Assembly (NCBI GenBank): GCA_016721925.1
Contig: JADKHE010000007.1
Span: 108,754 to 172,753, forward strand
Reading direction: 5' to 3'
Length of the DNA: 64,000 nt
DNA from: Candidatus Skiveiella danica
GTDB taxonomy: Bacteria > Pseudomonadota > Gammaproteobacteria > Burkholderiales > Burkholderiaceae_C
The translations under genes and the position numbers were made by a program. How positions within the stretch are numbered: position 1 is the stretch's first letter; every line of letters starts with the position of its first letter. The notes beneath the pieces were generated by a model. That model did no database searches and was not told the DNA's origin. It saw only the letters and a program-made list of their open reading frames with translations. This document shows, piece by piece, positions 1 through 9,404 of the stretch.

Positions 1-1145
1 GCAGCCAGTGCGGCTTCTGCACGCCGGGCGTGGTCATGAGCCTTTCCGGCCTGATGCACACGCTGCCGGAACCCAGCCGTGCCCAGATCACCGATTCGCT
101 CTCCGGCAACCTGTGTCGCTGCACGGGCTACAAGCCCATCATTGACGCCGCCCACAAGGCCAGCGCCGCGGGCGCGGTGGCCCTGAAGATCGACGATTCG
201 CGTGACCTGCCGCTGCTGCGCGAAATCCGCCGGCCGCGCACGCCGACCTACAACCTGGACGGTGACATCGTGGTGCAGCCGGTGGTGCGCACGCGCAAGG
301 GCAACGAATTTGTCTCACCCTCCACCCTGGCCGAAGTCGCCGATTACCTGCTGAAACACCCGGAAACCACGCTGCTGGCCGGCAGCACCGAGATCGGTCT
401 GCAGGTGAACAAGCAGTTTGCCCGCCCGGACCATATCTGCTATCTGGGCAACGTGGCCGAACTACGCAAGGTCGAGGACAAGGAGCACGCCTGGCGCATC
501 GGTGCGCAGGTTTCCCTGACGGAGGTGGAGGAACTCGTGGCTGACGCCTACCCCGATTTCGCAGAGGTGCTGCGGCGCTTCGGGTCTCCGCCGATCCGTT
601 CCACCGCGACGCTGGCCGGCAACATTGCCAACGGATCACCCATCGGCGATTCGATGCCCTGCCTGCTGGCATTGGGCACCACGCTGCACCTGCGCCGGGG
701 CGAAAAGACCCGTCATGTGGCGATGGACTCGTTCTACACGGGCCAGAAACAGAACGTGCTCAAGCCGGGCGAATTCATCGAAGCGATCGAACTGCCCAAG
801 CCCGTGCGCGGCCATCGCTTCCACGCGCACAAGGTCAGCAAGCGCTTCGAGCAGGACATCTCGGCCACCTGCTGCGCCTTGCATTACCGCGTGGTCAAAG
901 GCGTGCTCAAGGATGTCCGCCTGGCCTACAACGGACTGACCCCCTCGCCGGCTCGCGCGCCAAAGATCGAGGCCGTGCTCGAAGGCCGCACGCCGGGCGA
1001 GGTGACGCCGCAGGCGCTGGACGCCGCGATCGCCGCCAGCTTCACGCCGCGCGATGGCCTTCGCGCCACCTGGGCCTATCGCGCCCTGATCGCCCGAAAC
1101 CTGGTGCTCCAGTTCCTGGAGTCTGCCGCCGAGGAGACCGTCTGA
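1..1145 (+). CDS. xdhA: Xanthine dehydrogenase small subunit XdhA (5' end cut by window)
   Basis: This is the iron-sulfur/FAD subunit of the molybdenum enzyme that oxidises hypoxanthine and xanthine to urate. Codons start at position 3 with SQCGFC, the CxxC of the second [2Fe-2S] cluster, followed by CRCTGY. The rest is the FAD-binding domain, with LLAGSTEIG and the flavin loop TLAGNIANGSPIGDS, then the CO-dehydrogenase-flavoprotein C-terminal domain. About 380 codons are present; the missing 110-120 residues should carry the first plant-ferredoxin-type cluster. The stop overlaps the xdhB start by one base (TGATG), so the two subunits are translationally coupled. Identity is clear; the true start lies outside the window. 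Confidence 0.95.
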   Translation, partial: SQCGFCTPGVVMSLSGLMHTLPEPSRAQITDSLSGNLCRCTGYKPIIDAAHKASAAGAVALKIDDSRDLPLLREIRRPRTPTYNLDGDIVVQPVVRTRKGNEFVSPSTLAEVADYLLKHPETTLLAGSTEIGLQVNKQFARPDHICYLGNVAELRKVEDKEHAWRIGAQVSLTEVEELVADAYPDFAEVLRRFGSPPIRSTATLAGNIANGSPIGDSMPCLLALGTTLHLRRGEKTRHVAMDSFYTGQKQNVLKPGEFIEAIELPKPVRGHRFHAHKVSKRFEQDISATCCALHYRVVKGVLKDVRLAYNGLTPSPARAPKIEAVLEGRTPGEVTPQALDAAIAASFTPRDGLRATWAYRALIARNLVLQFLESAAEETV

Positions 1146-3523
1146 TGAACGCCCCACATCCGCTGCACGTCCTGCACCCCGTCGAGCGCCAGCAAGGGCG
1201 GGAGCTCCCTCACGAGTCCGCACGCCTGCATGTGACCGGCGAGGCGGTCTACATCGACGACATCCCCGAGCTGCGCGGCACCCTGTACGCCGCGCTGATC
1301 CTGTCGCCGGTGGCCCATGGCGAACTGCTCGGCGAGGGCATCGACCGCGAGGCCATCCTGCGCGAGCATGGTGTGGTGGCGGTGTTCACGGCCGCCGACA
1401 TTCCCGGCGAGAACAACTGTGGTCCGATCATCCATGACGACCCCTTTCTCGCCGATGGCAAGGTCGAGTTCCTGGGCCAGCCGGTGGCCGTGGTGGTGGC
1501 GCGCGAGATGCTGTATGCGCGGGAGGCGGCCCGCAAGGCCCGGGTGGCCGTGCAGGAACTGCCCGCCATTCTGAGCATCGATGAGGCCATGGCGCACCAG
1601 AGCTTCGTCATGCCGGCCAAGTTGATCACGCGCGGCAAGCCGGCCGAGGCCATCGCCGCGGCGCCGCACCGCGTCAAGGGCCGCACCACCTGCGGCCAGC
1701 AGGAACAGTTCTATCTTGAAGGGCAGATTGCCTATGCCGTGCCGCGCGAGGACGGGCAGCTCACGATCTACGTCTCAACCCAGCACCCCGACGGCAACCA
1801 GCGCGAAGCGGCCGCCGCCTTGAACCTGCACACGCACGACATTGAGGTGATCTGCCGGCGCATGGGCGGCGGGTTCGGGGGCAAAGAAGGCAACTCCAGC
1901 ATCTTCAGCCAGAGCGCAGCGCTGGCGGCCTTCAAGCTGAACCGGCCGGTCAAGCTGCGCGCCAACCGGGACGATGACATGACCATCACCGGCAAGCGTC
2001 ACGATTTCCGCATCGACTACGAGGCGGGCTTTGACGACGAAGGCCGCATCCTGGGTCTGGACGTGGTGCTGGCCTCGCGTTGCGGCTACAGCACCGATTA
2101 CTCCGGCCCGGTGAACGACCGCGCCATCCTGCACATCGACAACTGCTACTACCTGCCCAACCTGCACATTGTCGGCCACCGTTGCAAGACGAACATGCAG
2201 AGTGCCACCGCGTTCCGCGGCTTTGGCGGCCCGCAGGGCATGTTCGGCATCGAGACCGTGATCGAAGACATTGCCCACCAGCTGGGCAAGGACCCGCTCG
2301 ATGTGCGCCGCATCAACCTCTACCAGGATCCGGCGCTCAGCGGCGACCCGGGCAGCCTGACCACGCAGTACAACCAGCCGATCGAGGACTGGATCGGCGA
2401 CAAGGTGATCGACCAGCTGGAGGCCGAATCCGGCTACCACGCACGCCGGGAACAGGTCAACGCTTTCAACCAGACCAGCCGCCATCGCAAGAAGGGGCTG
2501 GCCCTGGTGCCGCTGAAGTTCGGCATCAGCTTCACGGCGACCATGCTGAACCAGGGCGGCGCGCTGGTGCACATCTACCAGGATGGCTCGGTCAGCGTCA
2601 ACCATGGCGGCACCGAAATGGGGCAGGGCCTGAACACCAAGATGGCCCAGGTGGCAGCGGACGGCTTGGGCATCCCGGTCGAATACGTGCGCGTCACCGG
2701 CACCGACACGCAGAAGGTGCCCAACGCCAGCGCCACGGCGGCGTCCAGCGGCGCCGACATCAACGGCGCCGCCATCAACAACGCCTGCGACCAACTGCGC
2801 GAACGCCTCAAACCCGTGGCCGCGCGCCTTCTGAAATGCGAGCCCGACGCGGTGGAGTTCATTGCCGGTTACGCCCACGCCAAGGGCGCCGATCCAGCCT
2901 CGGGCAACGACACCCGCGTGCCCTGGCCGCAGGTGGTCAAGCATGCCTGGCTGGACCGGGTCGGTCTGAGCGTGACCGGTTTCTACATGACGCCCGACAT
3001 CGCCTACGACTTCCAGTCGCTGCAGGGCCGGGCGTTCTACTATTTCTGCTATGGCGCGGCCGTCACCGAGGTCGAGATCGACACCCGCACCGGCGAGTGG
3101 TGGCTGCAGGCCGTGGACATCGTGCACGACGTGGGGCGTTCGATCAACCCGGCCATTGACAAGGGCCAGATTGAGGGCGCCTACATCCAGGGCATGGGCT
3201 GGCTCACGATGGAAGAGTGCATCTGGGACCGCAACGGCAAGCTGCTGACGCACGGCCCCAGCACCTACAAGATCCCGGTGGCTGGTGACATTCCTGAACA
3301 TTTCAAGGTCAGCCTGTTCGACGGCGAGAACGTCAAGCCCACGCCCTACCGCAGCAAAGCCGTGGGTGAGCCGCCACTGATGCTGGCGTTGTCAGCGTTT
3401 TTTGCGGTGCGCGATGCGGTCAGCGCCTCGGCAGGGCACAAGGTTCCGGTCGATCTGGTGGCGCCGGCCACGCCCGAGCGCATCCTGCTGGCCTGCGAGC
3501 GGGCCCGGGCCGCGCTGGCCTGA
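1145..3523 (+). CDS. xdhB: Xanthine dehydrogenase molybdopterin-binding subunit XdhB
   Basis: This 792-residue protein is the catalytic molybdopterin subunit of xanthine dehydrogenase. Visible family motifs are RMGGGFGGKE (about residues 239-248), the FRGFGGPQG loop, NHGGTEMGQG, and near the C-terminus SKAVGEPPLMLALS, whose Glu corresponds to the catalytic base of the family. Length is normal for a bacterial XdhB. It overlaps xdhA by one base. Downstream the transcript meets a gene on the opposite strand (ending at 3531) before xdhC, so xdhC may need its own promoter. A second, different copy of this subunit lies at 46558-48867. Confidence 0.96.
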   Translation: MNAPHPLHVLHPVERQQGRELPHESARLHVTGEAVYIDDIPELRGTLYAALILSPVAHGELLGEGIDREAILREHGVVAVFTAADIPGENNCGPIIHDDPFLADGKVEFLGQPVAVVVAREMLYAREAARKARVAVQELPAILSIDEAMAHQSFVMPAKLITRGKPAEAIAAAPHRVKGRTTCGQQEQFYLEGQIAYAVPREDGQLTIYVSTQHPDGNQREAAAALNLHTHDIEVICRRMGGGFGGKEGNSSIFSQSAALAAFKLNRPVKLRANRDDDMTITGKRHDFRIDYEAGFDDEGRILGLDVVLASRCGYSTDYSGPVNDRAILHIDNCYYLPNLHIVGHRCKTNMQSATAFRGFGGPQGMFGIETVIEDIAHQLGKDPLDVRRINLYQDPALSGDPGSLTTQYNQPIEDWIGDKVIDQLEAESGYHARREQVNAFNQTSRHRKKGLALVPLKFGISFTATMLNQGGALVHIYQDGSVSVNHGGTEMGQGLNTKMAQVAADGLGIPVEYVRVTGTDTQKVPNASATAASSGADINGAAINNACDQLRERLKPVAARLLKCEPDAVEFIAGYAHAKGADPASGNDTRVPWPQVVKHAWLDRVGLSVTGFYMTPDIAYDFQSLQGRAFYYFCYGAAVTEVEIDTRTGEWWLQAVDIVHDVGRSINPAIDKGQIEGAYIQGMGWLTMEECIWDRNGKLLTHGPSTYKIPVAGDIPEHFKVSLFDGENVKPTPYRSKAVGEPPLMLALSAFFAVRDAVSASAGHKVPVDLVAPATPERILLACERARAALA

Positions 3524-3530
3524 GCGTCCC

Positions 3531-4100
3531 TTAGTCCTGGCCTTCGGTCAGGGTGTCGAGCTGAAAACGCCCGCTCTTGTGCCAGAGCCAGGTGTCGGTA
3601 TAGGTGACCCGGCCCAGGCGCTCCGGTATCGGATAGGGGGCAGCCGCACGCGCGGTGCGCTCGATTTCCGCGACCACCTCGGGCGCATGCTTGGGCGCTC
3701 GCAGCCAGTTCAGGGCAACGACATTGCCTTGACGGTCCACCAGCACCTCCAGCGTGCCGATGGCATAGAGCATCGGCGGCAGGCGGCCCTTGTAGATGCG
3801 GTCGGCATTCAACTGGTACAAATGGCGCGCCGCATCCTGGCGGTATTCCTTCGGCGTTCGGGCCACAGACGGTGGCGGAGCCTTCGCTGTCGGGCCCGGT
3901 ACGACCACAGGCGCGGCCGGCGGCGTCGGCGTGGCAGGGGACGGTGCGGGTTTGGAGGAGCACCCGGCCAGCAGCGCGACCATCACGCCAAGCGTGGCCA
4001 CCATCATTCGAGCCGCCGGGCGCACGCGTGGTGCTGCGTCAGGGCGGGCGGCCATCGAAGGGCTTGAGGTTGGAGGCATCGTCTGGGGGTCTTGGTTCAT
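3531..4100 (-). CDS. Putative lipoprotein with TonB-C-like domain
   Basis: This protein of about 189 residues has a hydrophobic stretch ending in a lipobox (VALLAGCSS), then a Pro/Ala-rich linker, then a C-terminal domain of about 100 residues. The pattern YAIGTLEVLVDRQGNVVALNW followed by a helix and a final strand resembles the TonB C-terminal fold. It is probably a periplasmic lipoprotein. The start is uncertain: ATG at 4100 is used here, but ATG at 4055 or 4007 would place the signal closer to the N-terminus, and the frame stays open upstream to 4151. The gene is antisense to its neighbours xdhB and xdhC and ends 7 bp after the xdhB stop. No link to purine metabolism is visible. Confidence 0.7.
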   Translation of the reverse strand: MNQDPQTMPPTSSPSMAARPDAAPRVRPAARMMVATLGVMVALLAGCSSKPAPSPATPTPPAAPVVVPGPTAKAPPPSVARTPKEYRQDAARHLYQLNADRIYKGRLPPMLYAIGTLEVLVDRQGNVVALNWLRAPKHAPEVVAEIERTARAAAPYPIPERLGRVTYTDTWLWHKSGRFQLDTLTEGQD

Positions 4101-4194
4101 GGGTTCGGTCCGGCGGCGCTGCCGGCGGTCTCGGGGCATACTGTGCTTCAACGCAGGCGTTTCATCACGCGTAAGGTCAATCAGGCAGGATTTC

Positions 4195-5013
4195 GTGAGT
4201 CATACAGCGCATTTTTTCACACGTCTGGCCCGGGAGCCGGGCGTGCTGGTCACGGTCGACGGCACGCAGGGGTCTGTGCCCCGCGAGGCGGGGGCCTGGA
4301 TGGCAGTATTTGCCGATACCGTCGCTGGCACCGTGGGGGGCGGACACCTCGAATTCGATGCCATCGCCCAGGCCCGCCAGCTGCTGCCGGCTGCGGTGCT
4401 CGGCGCCGCGGCGGCCCAGGTCCGGCGCTATGCCCTGGGCCCGAGCCTGGGGCAATGCTGTGGCGGGGTGGTGCACCTGCGCTTCGAGGCCGTCTCGGCC
4501 GCCGACCTGCCGGCGCTGCGTCAGCGCCTGTTCCAGCACACCCGCCCGGTGGCGCTGTTCGGGGGCGGGCATGTGGGCAAGGCACTGGTGCGGTTGCTGG
4601 GCGCCCTGCCTTTCGATGTGCACTGGATCGACAGCCGCGACGAGATCTTTCCCGCCGAGGTGCCGGCGAACGTCCGTTGCGAACATTCGGACCCGGTGCA
4701 GGCTGCCGTGGCGAGTCTTGCGGCAGGCAGCCAGGTGATGATCATGAGCTTCAGCCATGCGGAGGATCTGGACGTGGTGGCGGCCTGCCTGAAGCGTCAG
4801 CGCGAGCGGGGCGACCTGTCCACCATCGGCCTCATCGGCAGCAAGAGCAAATGGGCGGCCTTTCGTCACCGCCTTGAGGCCCGGGGCTTTCAGGCCGACG
4901 ATCTCGCGCAGGTCACCTGCCCGATCGGCGTGCCGGGCATCACCGGCAAGGAACCCGAGGTGATCGCCGTGGCCGTTGCGGCACAGTTGTTGCTCACGAC
5001 TCCTGAGGGTTAA
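4195..5013 (+). CDS. xdhC: Xanthine dehydrogenase accessory protein XdhC
   Basis: XdhC binds the molybdenum cofactor, helps its sulfuration and hands it to XdhB. The 272-residue product starts at GTG 4195, preceded by an AGGCAGGA ribosome-binding site; longer readings enter the divergent lipoprotein gene. It shows the N-terminal XdhC/CoxI region (VTVDGTQGSVPREAG, GGGHLEFDAI, the Cys-Cys-Gly pattern LGQCCGGVV) and a C-terminal Rossmann region (ALFGGGHVGKALV, then GLIGSKSKW and CPIGVPGITGKEPEVIAVAVAAQLL). All are typical of the family. It most likely serves both XdhAB pairs, since no second xdhC is seen. Confidence 0.95.
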   Translation: MSHTAHFFTRLAREPGVLVTVDGTQGSVPREAGAWMAVFADTVAGTVGGGHLEFDAIAQARQLLPAAVLGAAAAQVRRYALGPSLGQCCGGVVHLRFEAVSAADLPALRQRLFQHTRPVALFGGGHVGKALVRLLGALPFDVHWIDSRDEIFPAEVPANVRCEHSDPVQAAVASLAAGSQVMIMSFSHAEDLDVVAACLKRQRERGDLSTIGLIGSKSKWAAFRHRLEARGFQADDLAQVTCPIGVPGITGKEPEVIAVAVAAQLLLTTPEG

Positions 5014-5176
5014 CACGGAGCCGGCGCGGATCTTCCGGGCTGGATGCAAGCCCAAGAACTGTATACACTTTGGTCTACAGGTCGCAGCGGCGCCGGTCTT
5101 TCTGCGGGGAAAGCCGAGTTCGCGACCGAATGCCCGCTCACAGTGCCCGCAGTGGTGAGCCGCCTGGAGTCTTTCA

Positions 5177-6442
5177 ATGGAAGCTTATTTGCTGGACTGG
5201 GTCAACCTGCTGCTGCGTTGGCTGCATGTGATCACCGCGATTGCCTGGATCGGTTCATCGTTCTATTTCGTCTTTCTGGACAACAACCTGCTCAAGCCCA
5301 AGTCGCCGGACCTCCTGGAAAAAGGCGTGGACGGCGCGATGTGGGCGGTGCACGGCGGCGGTTTCTACAACCCGCAGAAATACATGGTGGCGCCGAAGAA
5401 AATCCACACCGAACTGCACTGGTTCTACTGGGAGAGCTACTCCACCTGGCTGTCGGGGTTTGCGCTGTTCACCGTGCTGTACCTGTACAACGCCGGCACC
5501 TTTCTGATCGACAAATCGCTGATGGACTGGTCCCCCGCGGCGGCCATATCGGCGGCGCTGGGCTTTCTGGTGGCGTTCTGGCTGATCTACGACCGCATCT
5601 GCCAGTGGTTCGGCTTCCGTGAAAAAGGCGACGCCATCGTCGGCGCGCTGGTCTTCGCGGTCATCTGCGTGGCCTCCTGGGCCGCCTGCCAGCTGTTTGC
5701 GGGCCGTGCCGCCTTCTTGCTGGTGGGCGCGATGATCGCCACCGCCATGAGCGCCAACGTGTTCTTCTGGATCATTCCCGGCCAGCGCAAGGTGGTGGCG
5801 GCCATGACCTCCGGCGAGAAAGTGGATCCGAAGGCGCTGGCCATCCACGGCAAGCGCGGCAAGCAGCGCAGCGTGCACAACACCTACTTCACGCTGCCGG
5901 TGATCTTCGCGATGCTGAGCAACCACTACGGCTTCCTCTACACCAACAAATACAACTGGGCCGTACTCATTCTGATGATGCTCGCCGGCGCGCTGATCCG
6001 CCAGTTCTTCGTGCAGCGCCACGGGTGGCACCACGGGCGCGCGGCCAACCCCTGGCCCTTCGCGGCCGTGGGCGTGGTGCTGATTCTGGCCGTCATCGTT
6101 GGCATGAAGGCGCTGGAACCCGTGCCTGTGCCTGCTGCGGCCACCACCGACACTTCAAAATCAGTAGCAAATAATGACCCGGCGACGCTGGGAAGTGGCC
6201 CAAATAACTTCAAAACGGTGCAACATGTGCTGGAACAGCGCTGCTACATGTGCCACGGCGCCCAGGTGCAGATGAAGAACGTGCGTCTGGACACGCCCGA
6301 GGGCGTGAAAACCAATGCCCAGATGGTCTACCAGCAGGTGGTGGTGCTCAAGCAGATGCCGATGAACAACGCCACCGGCCTCACCGAGGCCGAGCGGGCG
6401 CTGATCGGCGAGTGGTTCAAGGCCGGCGCGAAGACGCAGTAG
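5177..6442 (+). CDS. puuD: Membrane urate hydroxylase PuuD with C-terminal cytochrome c domain
   Basis: PuuD oxidises urate to 5-hydroxyisourate at the cytoplasmic membrane and passes electrons to its own c-type haem instead of making peroxide. The 421-residue product begins with a membrane segment (WVNLLLRWLHVITAIAWIGSSF), continues with several more membrane helices, and ends with a small cytochrome c domain with haem motif CYMCH (C356, C359, H360). The linker, residues about 328-346, is encoded by a copy of the dispersed repeat (6161-6212). It lies 163 bp after xdhC on the same strand and catalyses the next step of purine breakdown. Confidence 0.92.
   Translation: MEAYLLDWVNLLLRWLHVITAIAWIGSSFYFVFLDNNLLKPKSPDLLEKGVDGAMWAVHGGGFYNPQKYMVAPKKIHTELHWFYWESYSTWLSGFALFTVLYLYNAGTFLIDKSLMDWSPAAAISAALGFLVAFWLIYDRICQWFGFREKGDAIVGALVFAVICVASWAACQLFAGRAAFLLVGAMIATAMSANVFFWIIPGQRKVVAAMTSGEKVDPKALAIHGKRGKQRSVHNTYFTLPVIFAMLSNHYGFLYTNKYNWAVLILMMLAGALIRQFFVQRHGWHHGRAANPWPFAAVGVVLILAVIVGMKALEPVPVPAAATTDTSKSVANNDPATLGSGPNNFKTVQHVLEQRCYMCHGAQVQMKNVRLDTPEGVKTNAQMVYQQVVVLKQMPMNNATGLTEAERALIGEWFKAGAKTQ
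6161..6212 (+). repeat. Dispersed repeat, copy a (inside puuD)
   Basis: The segment TAGCAAATAATGACCC-GGCGACGCTGGGAAGTGGCC matches the core seen at ten other places in the window. Here it is translated as part of the linker between the membrane domain and cytochrome c domain of PuuD (VANNDPATLGSG) and keeps the reading frame. Confidence 0.85.
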
Positions 6443-6468
6443 GGTGCCGCGGGCCCAGCGACTTTCGT

Positions 6469-7218
6469 TCAATCCCCGGGGATATGCGGTGGGTGCAGCT
6501 TCACCGGCGTGGCCGAGCGCTTGCGCATGCGGATATTGAGCAGTTCGACGCTCAGCGAGAAGGCCATCGCGAAGTAGACAAAGCCCTTGGGCACGTGGTA
6601 CTCGAAGCCTTCAGCCACCAGTACCACGCCGACCACGACCAGGAAGGACAGTGCCAGCATCTTGATGGTCGGGTGGTCCGACACAAATCGGCCGATCGGC
6701 CCGGCGAACAGCATCATCAGCCCGACCGACGCGATCACGGCGGCGATCATCACGCGCACGTCGTCGACCATGCCCACCGCGGGGATGATCGAGTCCAGCG
6801 AAAACACCAGGTCGATGACCATGATCTGCAGGATGACCGAGGTGAAGGTGGCTTTGACGACGCTGGTCGTGTGGTCTTCGGCGCCTTCCATGGACTGGTG
6901 GATCTCGGTGGTGCTCTTCCAGATCAGGAACAGGCCGCCCAGGATCAGGATCAGGTCGCGCCCGGAGATGTCCTTGCCGAAAACGCTGAACAGCGGCGTC
7001 ACCAGCCCGACGATCCAGGCCAGGACCAGCAGCAGGCCGATGCGCATGAACATGGCCATGAACAGCCCGATGCGGCGCGCGAACTCGCGCTTTTCCTTCG
7101 GCAGCTTGTCCACCAGGATCGAGATGAAGATGATGTTGTCGATGCCGAGCACCAGTTCGAGCAGGGTCAGCGTCGCAAAGGCGATCCAGGTTTGCGGGTT
7201 GGTGAGCAGTTCCATCAT
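6469..7218 (-). CDS. TerC family integral membrane protein
   Basis: This 249-residue polytopic membrane protein has the family pattern LLELVLGIDNIIFISIL near the N-terminus and IMVIDLVFSLDSIIPAVG in the second half. The paired acidic residues in membrane helices are thought to bind metal. TerC/YkoY/Alx relatives are linked to manganese or tellurite handling and to metal loading of exported proteins. Two adjacent ATG codons (7218, 7215) are possible starts. The gene converges on puuD with 26 bp between stops. The upstream region was read for a manganese riboswitch and none was recognised. Confidence 0.88.
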   Translation of the reverse strand: MMELLTNPQTWIAFATLTLLELVLGIDNIIFISILVDKLPKEKREFARRIGLFMAMFMRIGLLLVLAWIVGLVTPLFSVFGKDISGRDLILILGGLFLIWKSTTEIHQSMEGAEDHTTSVVKATFTSVILQIMVIDLVFSLDSIIPAVGMVDDVRVMIAAVIASVGLMMLFAGPIGRFVSDHPTIKMLALSFLVVVGVVLVAEGFEYHVPKGFVYFAMAFSLSVELLNIRMRKRSATPVKLHPPHIPGD

Positions 7219-7348
7219 GGCGGGTCCTGGTGTCGGGTAGGCAGTGGCGACGGCCGCGCTGTGCGGCGGCGAAACCGCGCATCGTAATCCGGGTTCGGTT
7301 TGACCTTGTGTTCTATCGGGATTTCACGCACGCGGCAGGCATTGCCGC

Positions 7349-9259
7349 TCAGTTTCGATCGACGAACACTTTCACGGGCAAGGCTTCAAGCAGGGGCAGC
7401 AGTCTTGCGTCGACCTCAGCCTGGGACTGGACATGCCCCCCAGCCCGCATCCGCACGCGCACCGGGCCGTCGCCCTTGGCCAGCACCCCGGGGCGCATGT
7501 CGGCGGCCAGCCCGAGCGCTTCGCCCACCTGGTCCACCAGCGCCTGCACGACGGCGCCTGCCGCCAGCGTGCGCAACTCGGGCTTGTAGATCTTGCCGAC
7601 GTTCGTCACCGGCATGTGATCCAGGATCGTGATCGAGCGGGGCTTTGCCGGTGCCTCATCGACCCGCGCCGCAGTGAACGCCAGCAGTTCGGCCTCGGTG
7701 GCCGTGGCGCCGGGCAGCAGCGTGGCGAAGGCGACCGGAAGCTCGCCCGCGTAGGCGTCAGGTGCGCCCACGGCGGCGCACAGGTGCACGGCGGGGTGCG
7801 CGCCCAGCGCGTCCTCGATCACCTTGGGGTCGATGTTGTGGCCGCCGCGGATGATCAGGTCCTTGGCGCGGCCCGACAGGTTCAGCCGGCCCAGCGCGTC
7901 GCGAAAGCCCAGGTCGCCGGTGATCAGCCAGCCGTCGGCGGTGAAGGCCTTGGCGGTCTCGGCCGCGTCGAGGTAGCCCGAGAACAGGTTGGGCCCGCGG
8001 TAGAGAACCATGCCGCTCTGGCCCACGGGCTGTTCGCGGTCGGTGGGCGCGCCCTCGGCGTCGAGTTCCACGATGCGCACGCGGGCGTAGGGAAGCGGCC
8101 ATCCCACGCAGCCGGCCGGCGCCTCGCCGCCCGGCGGGGTGACGGTGGACAGGCCGGCGGTCTCGGTCATGCCCAGGCTTTCGCGCACGCTTAACCCGAA
8201 GTCGCGTTCGAAGCGCGCGGCCAGCTCCGGCGGCAGCGGTGCGGCACCGGTGCGCACCGAGCGCACGCTGGAGATGTCGGCGCCGTCCAGCGGCACGGCG
8301 GCCAGCGCGGCCAGCGCCGTGGGCACGCCCGAGATCAGCGTGGAGCGGTGCCTGGCCACGAGCTTCCAGTAGTTCTGGATCACGTCGCGGTTGCGAAACA
8401 GCGCCGCCGTCGGAATGATGGTCTCCATGCCCACCGACAACGAGCACAGCGCACCGGGCAGAACGCCGGCCACGTGGAACAGAGGGTAGCCGTTGATCAG
8501 CACGTCCTCGCACCGGAAGCCCTGCATCGTCGCGTTGGCCCAGGCGGTGAACACCTGCGCGCCGTGGCTGTGGCGCGCCAGCTTGGGCGCGCCCGTGGTG
8601 CCGCCGGTGTGAAAGTAGGCGGCGATGTCGGTTGCTGCGAAGTGCCGCTGGCTCAGCAGCCGATCGGCCGGCTGGGTGGCGCGCAGGGCATGGAAGTCCA
8701 GCACGCCATCGGGCCAGGGGCTTGCCATCTGCAGTGGCCCGCCGTCCGCCGTTACCAGCAGCAGGGTGGTCAGCTCGGGCATCAGCGTCTTCAGGTGCAG
8801 GGCCTTGGCCCGCATGCCCGACTCGTCGTCGTCGCCCTGTGCGATCAGCACCCGTGCGCCGCTGGCGCGCAGCAGCGACAGCAGCTTGTCGTCGCTGAGC
8901 ATCGGGTTCAGCGGCTGCACGATGCCGGCGGCCTCGCCGCCCCACAGCGCCAGGTGGTACGCCAGCCCGCCGGGCAGCAGCACGGCCACCACGTCCTCGA
9001 AACCGACGCCGAGCTCCCGCAACAGGTTGGCGGTCTGGTGCATGCCTTCAAGCAGCATGCGATAGGTCCAGCGGGTTGACGGGCTATCCGGTTGCCCAGC
9101 GTGCAGAAAGGTCAGCGCCGTCCGGTCCGGGTAGGCATGTACCGTGTCACGGATCAGGTTGTAAGTGCTGGCCCAGGGGACGGCGTGTGCCAGCGGCGTC
9201 TGCTCGAGCCGTTGGAGGTCGGCTCCACAGCGGACGGGGGAAGGGGTGATGACGGGCAT
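7349..9259 (-). CDS. Acyl-CoA synthetase (AMP-forming, ANL superfamily)
   Basis: This 636-residue adenylate-forming enzyme activates a carboxylic acid with ATP and joins it to CoA. The start ATG 9259 (MPVITPSPV) is chosen because the frame upstream is low-complexity and runs into the divergent gene. Motifs: phosphate-binding loop YFHTGGTTGAPK, adenylate motif ESLGMTETAG, hinge-type DGWLITGDLGFRDALGRL, and C-terminal GKIYKPELR with the catalytic Lys. The substrate cannot be read from sequence; the family covers fatty, cyclic and aromatic acids. It is divergent from the VIT1-like gene at 9405. Confidence 0.9.
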   Translation of the reverse strand: MPVITPSPVRCGADLQRLEQTPLAHAVPWASTYNLIRDTVHAYPDRTALTFLHAGQPDSPSTRWTYRMLLEGMHQTANLLRELGVGFEDVVAVLLPGGLAYHLALWGGEAAGIVQPLNPMLSDDKLLSLLRASGARVLIAQGDDDESGMRAKALHLKTLMPELTTLLLVTADGGPLQMASPWPDGVLDFHALRATQPADRLLSQRHFAATDIAAYFHTGGTTGAPKLARHSHGAQVFTAWANATMQGFRCEDVLINGYPLFHVAGVLPGALCSLSVGMETIIPTAALFRNRDVIQNYWKLVARHRSTLISGVPTALAALAAVPLDGADISSVRSVRTGAAPLPPELAARFERDFGLSVRESLGMTETAGLSTVTPPGGEAPAGCVGWPLPYARVRIVELDAEGAPTDREQPVGQSGMVLYRGPNLFSGYLDAAETAKAFTADGWLITGDLGFRDALGRLNLSGRAKDLIIRGGHNIDPKVIEDALGAHPAVHLCAAVGAPDAYAGELPVAFATLLPGATATEAELLAFTAARVDEAPAKPRSITILDHMPVTNVGKIYKPELRTLAAGAVVQALVDQVGEALGLAADMRPGVLAKGDGPVRVRMRAGGHVQSQAEVDARLLPLLEALPVKVFVDRN

Positions 9260-9404
9260 GGGCGGCAGGTCCGGGTTGGGGTGGCAGTCTGTGTGGATTG
9301 TAGGAACCGGCCTGTCCGGCGCGGCTGCGTGGGCTTGCGCACGCTGCGTGCGGCGCGACGCGCTCATACTGGTTGCCTTTTCACCGCTTCGCTGGAGGAA
9401 TTCC

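Noticed and set aside
1775..3301. Long open frame of about 500 codons antisense to xdhB
   Set aside because: GC-rich third positions on the coding strand create long antisense frames. The translation has no family motifs and is rich in His, Gly and Val, typical of such shadows.
7219..7348. Possible manganese (yybP-ykoY) riboswitch upstream of the TerC-type gene
   Set aside because: The conserved paired loops of that riboswitch could not be found in the leader; TerC family alone is not enough.
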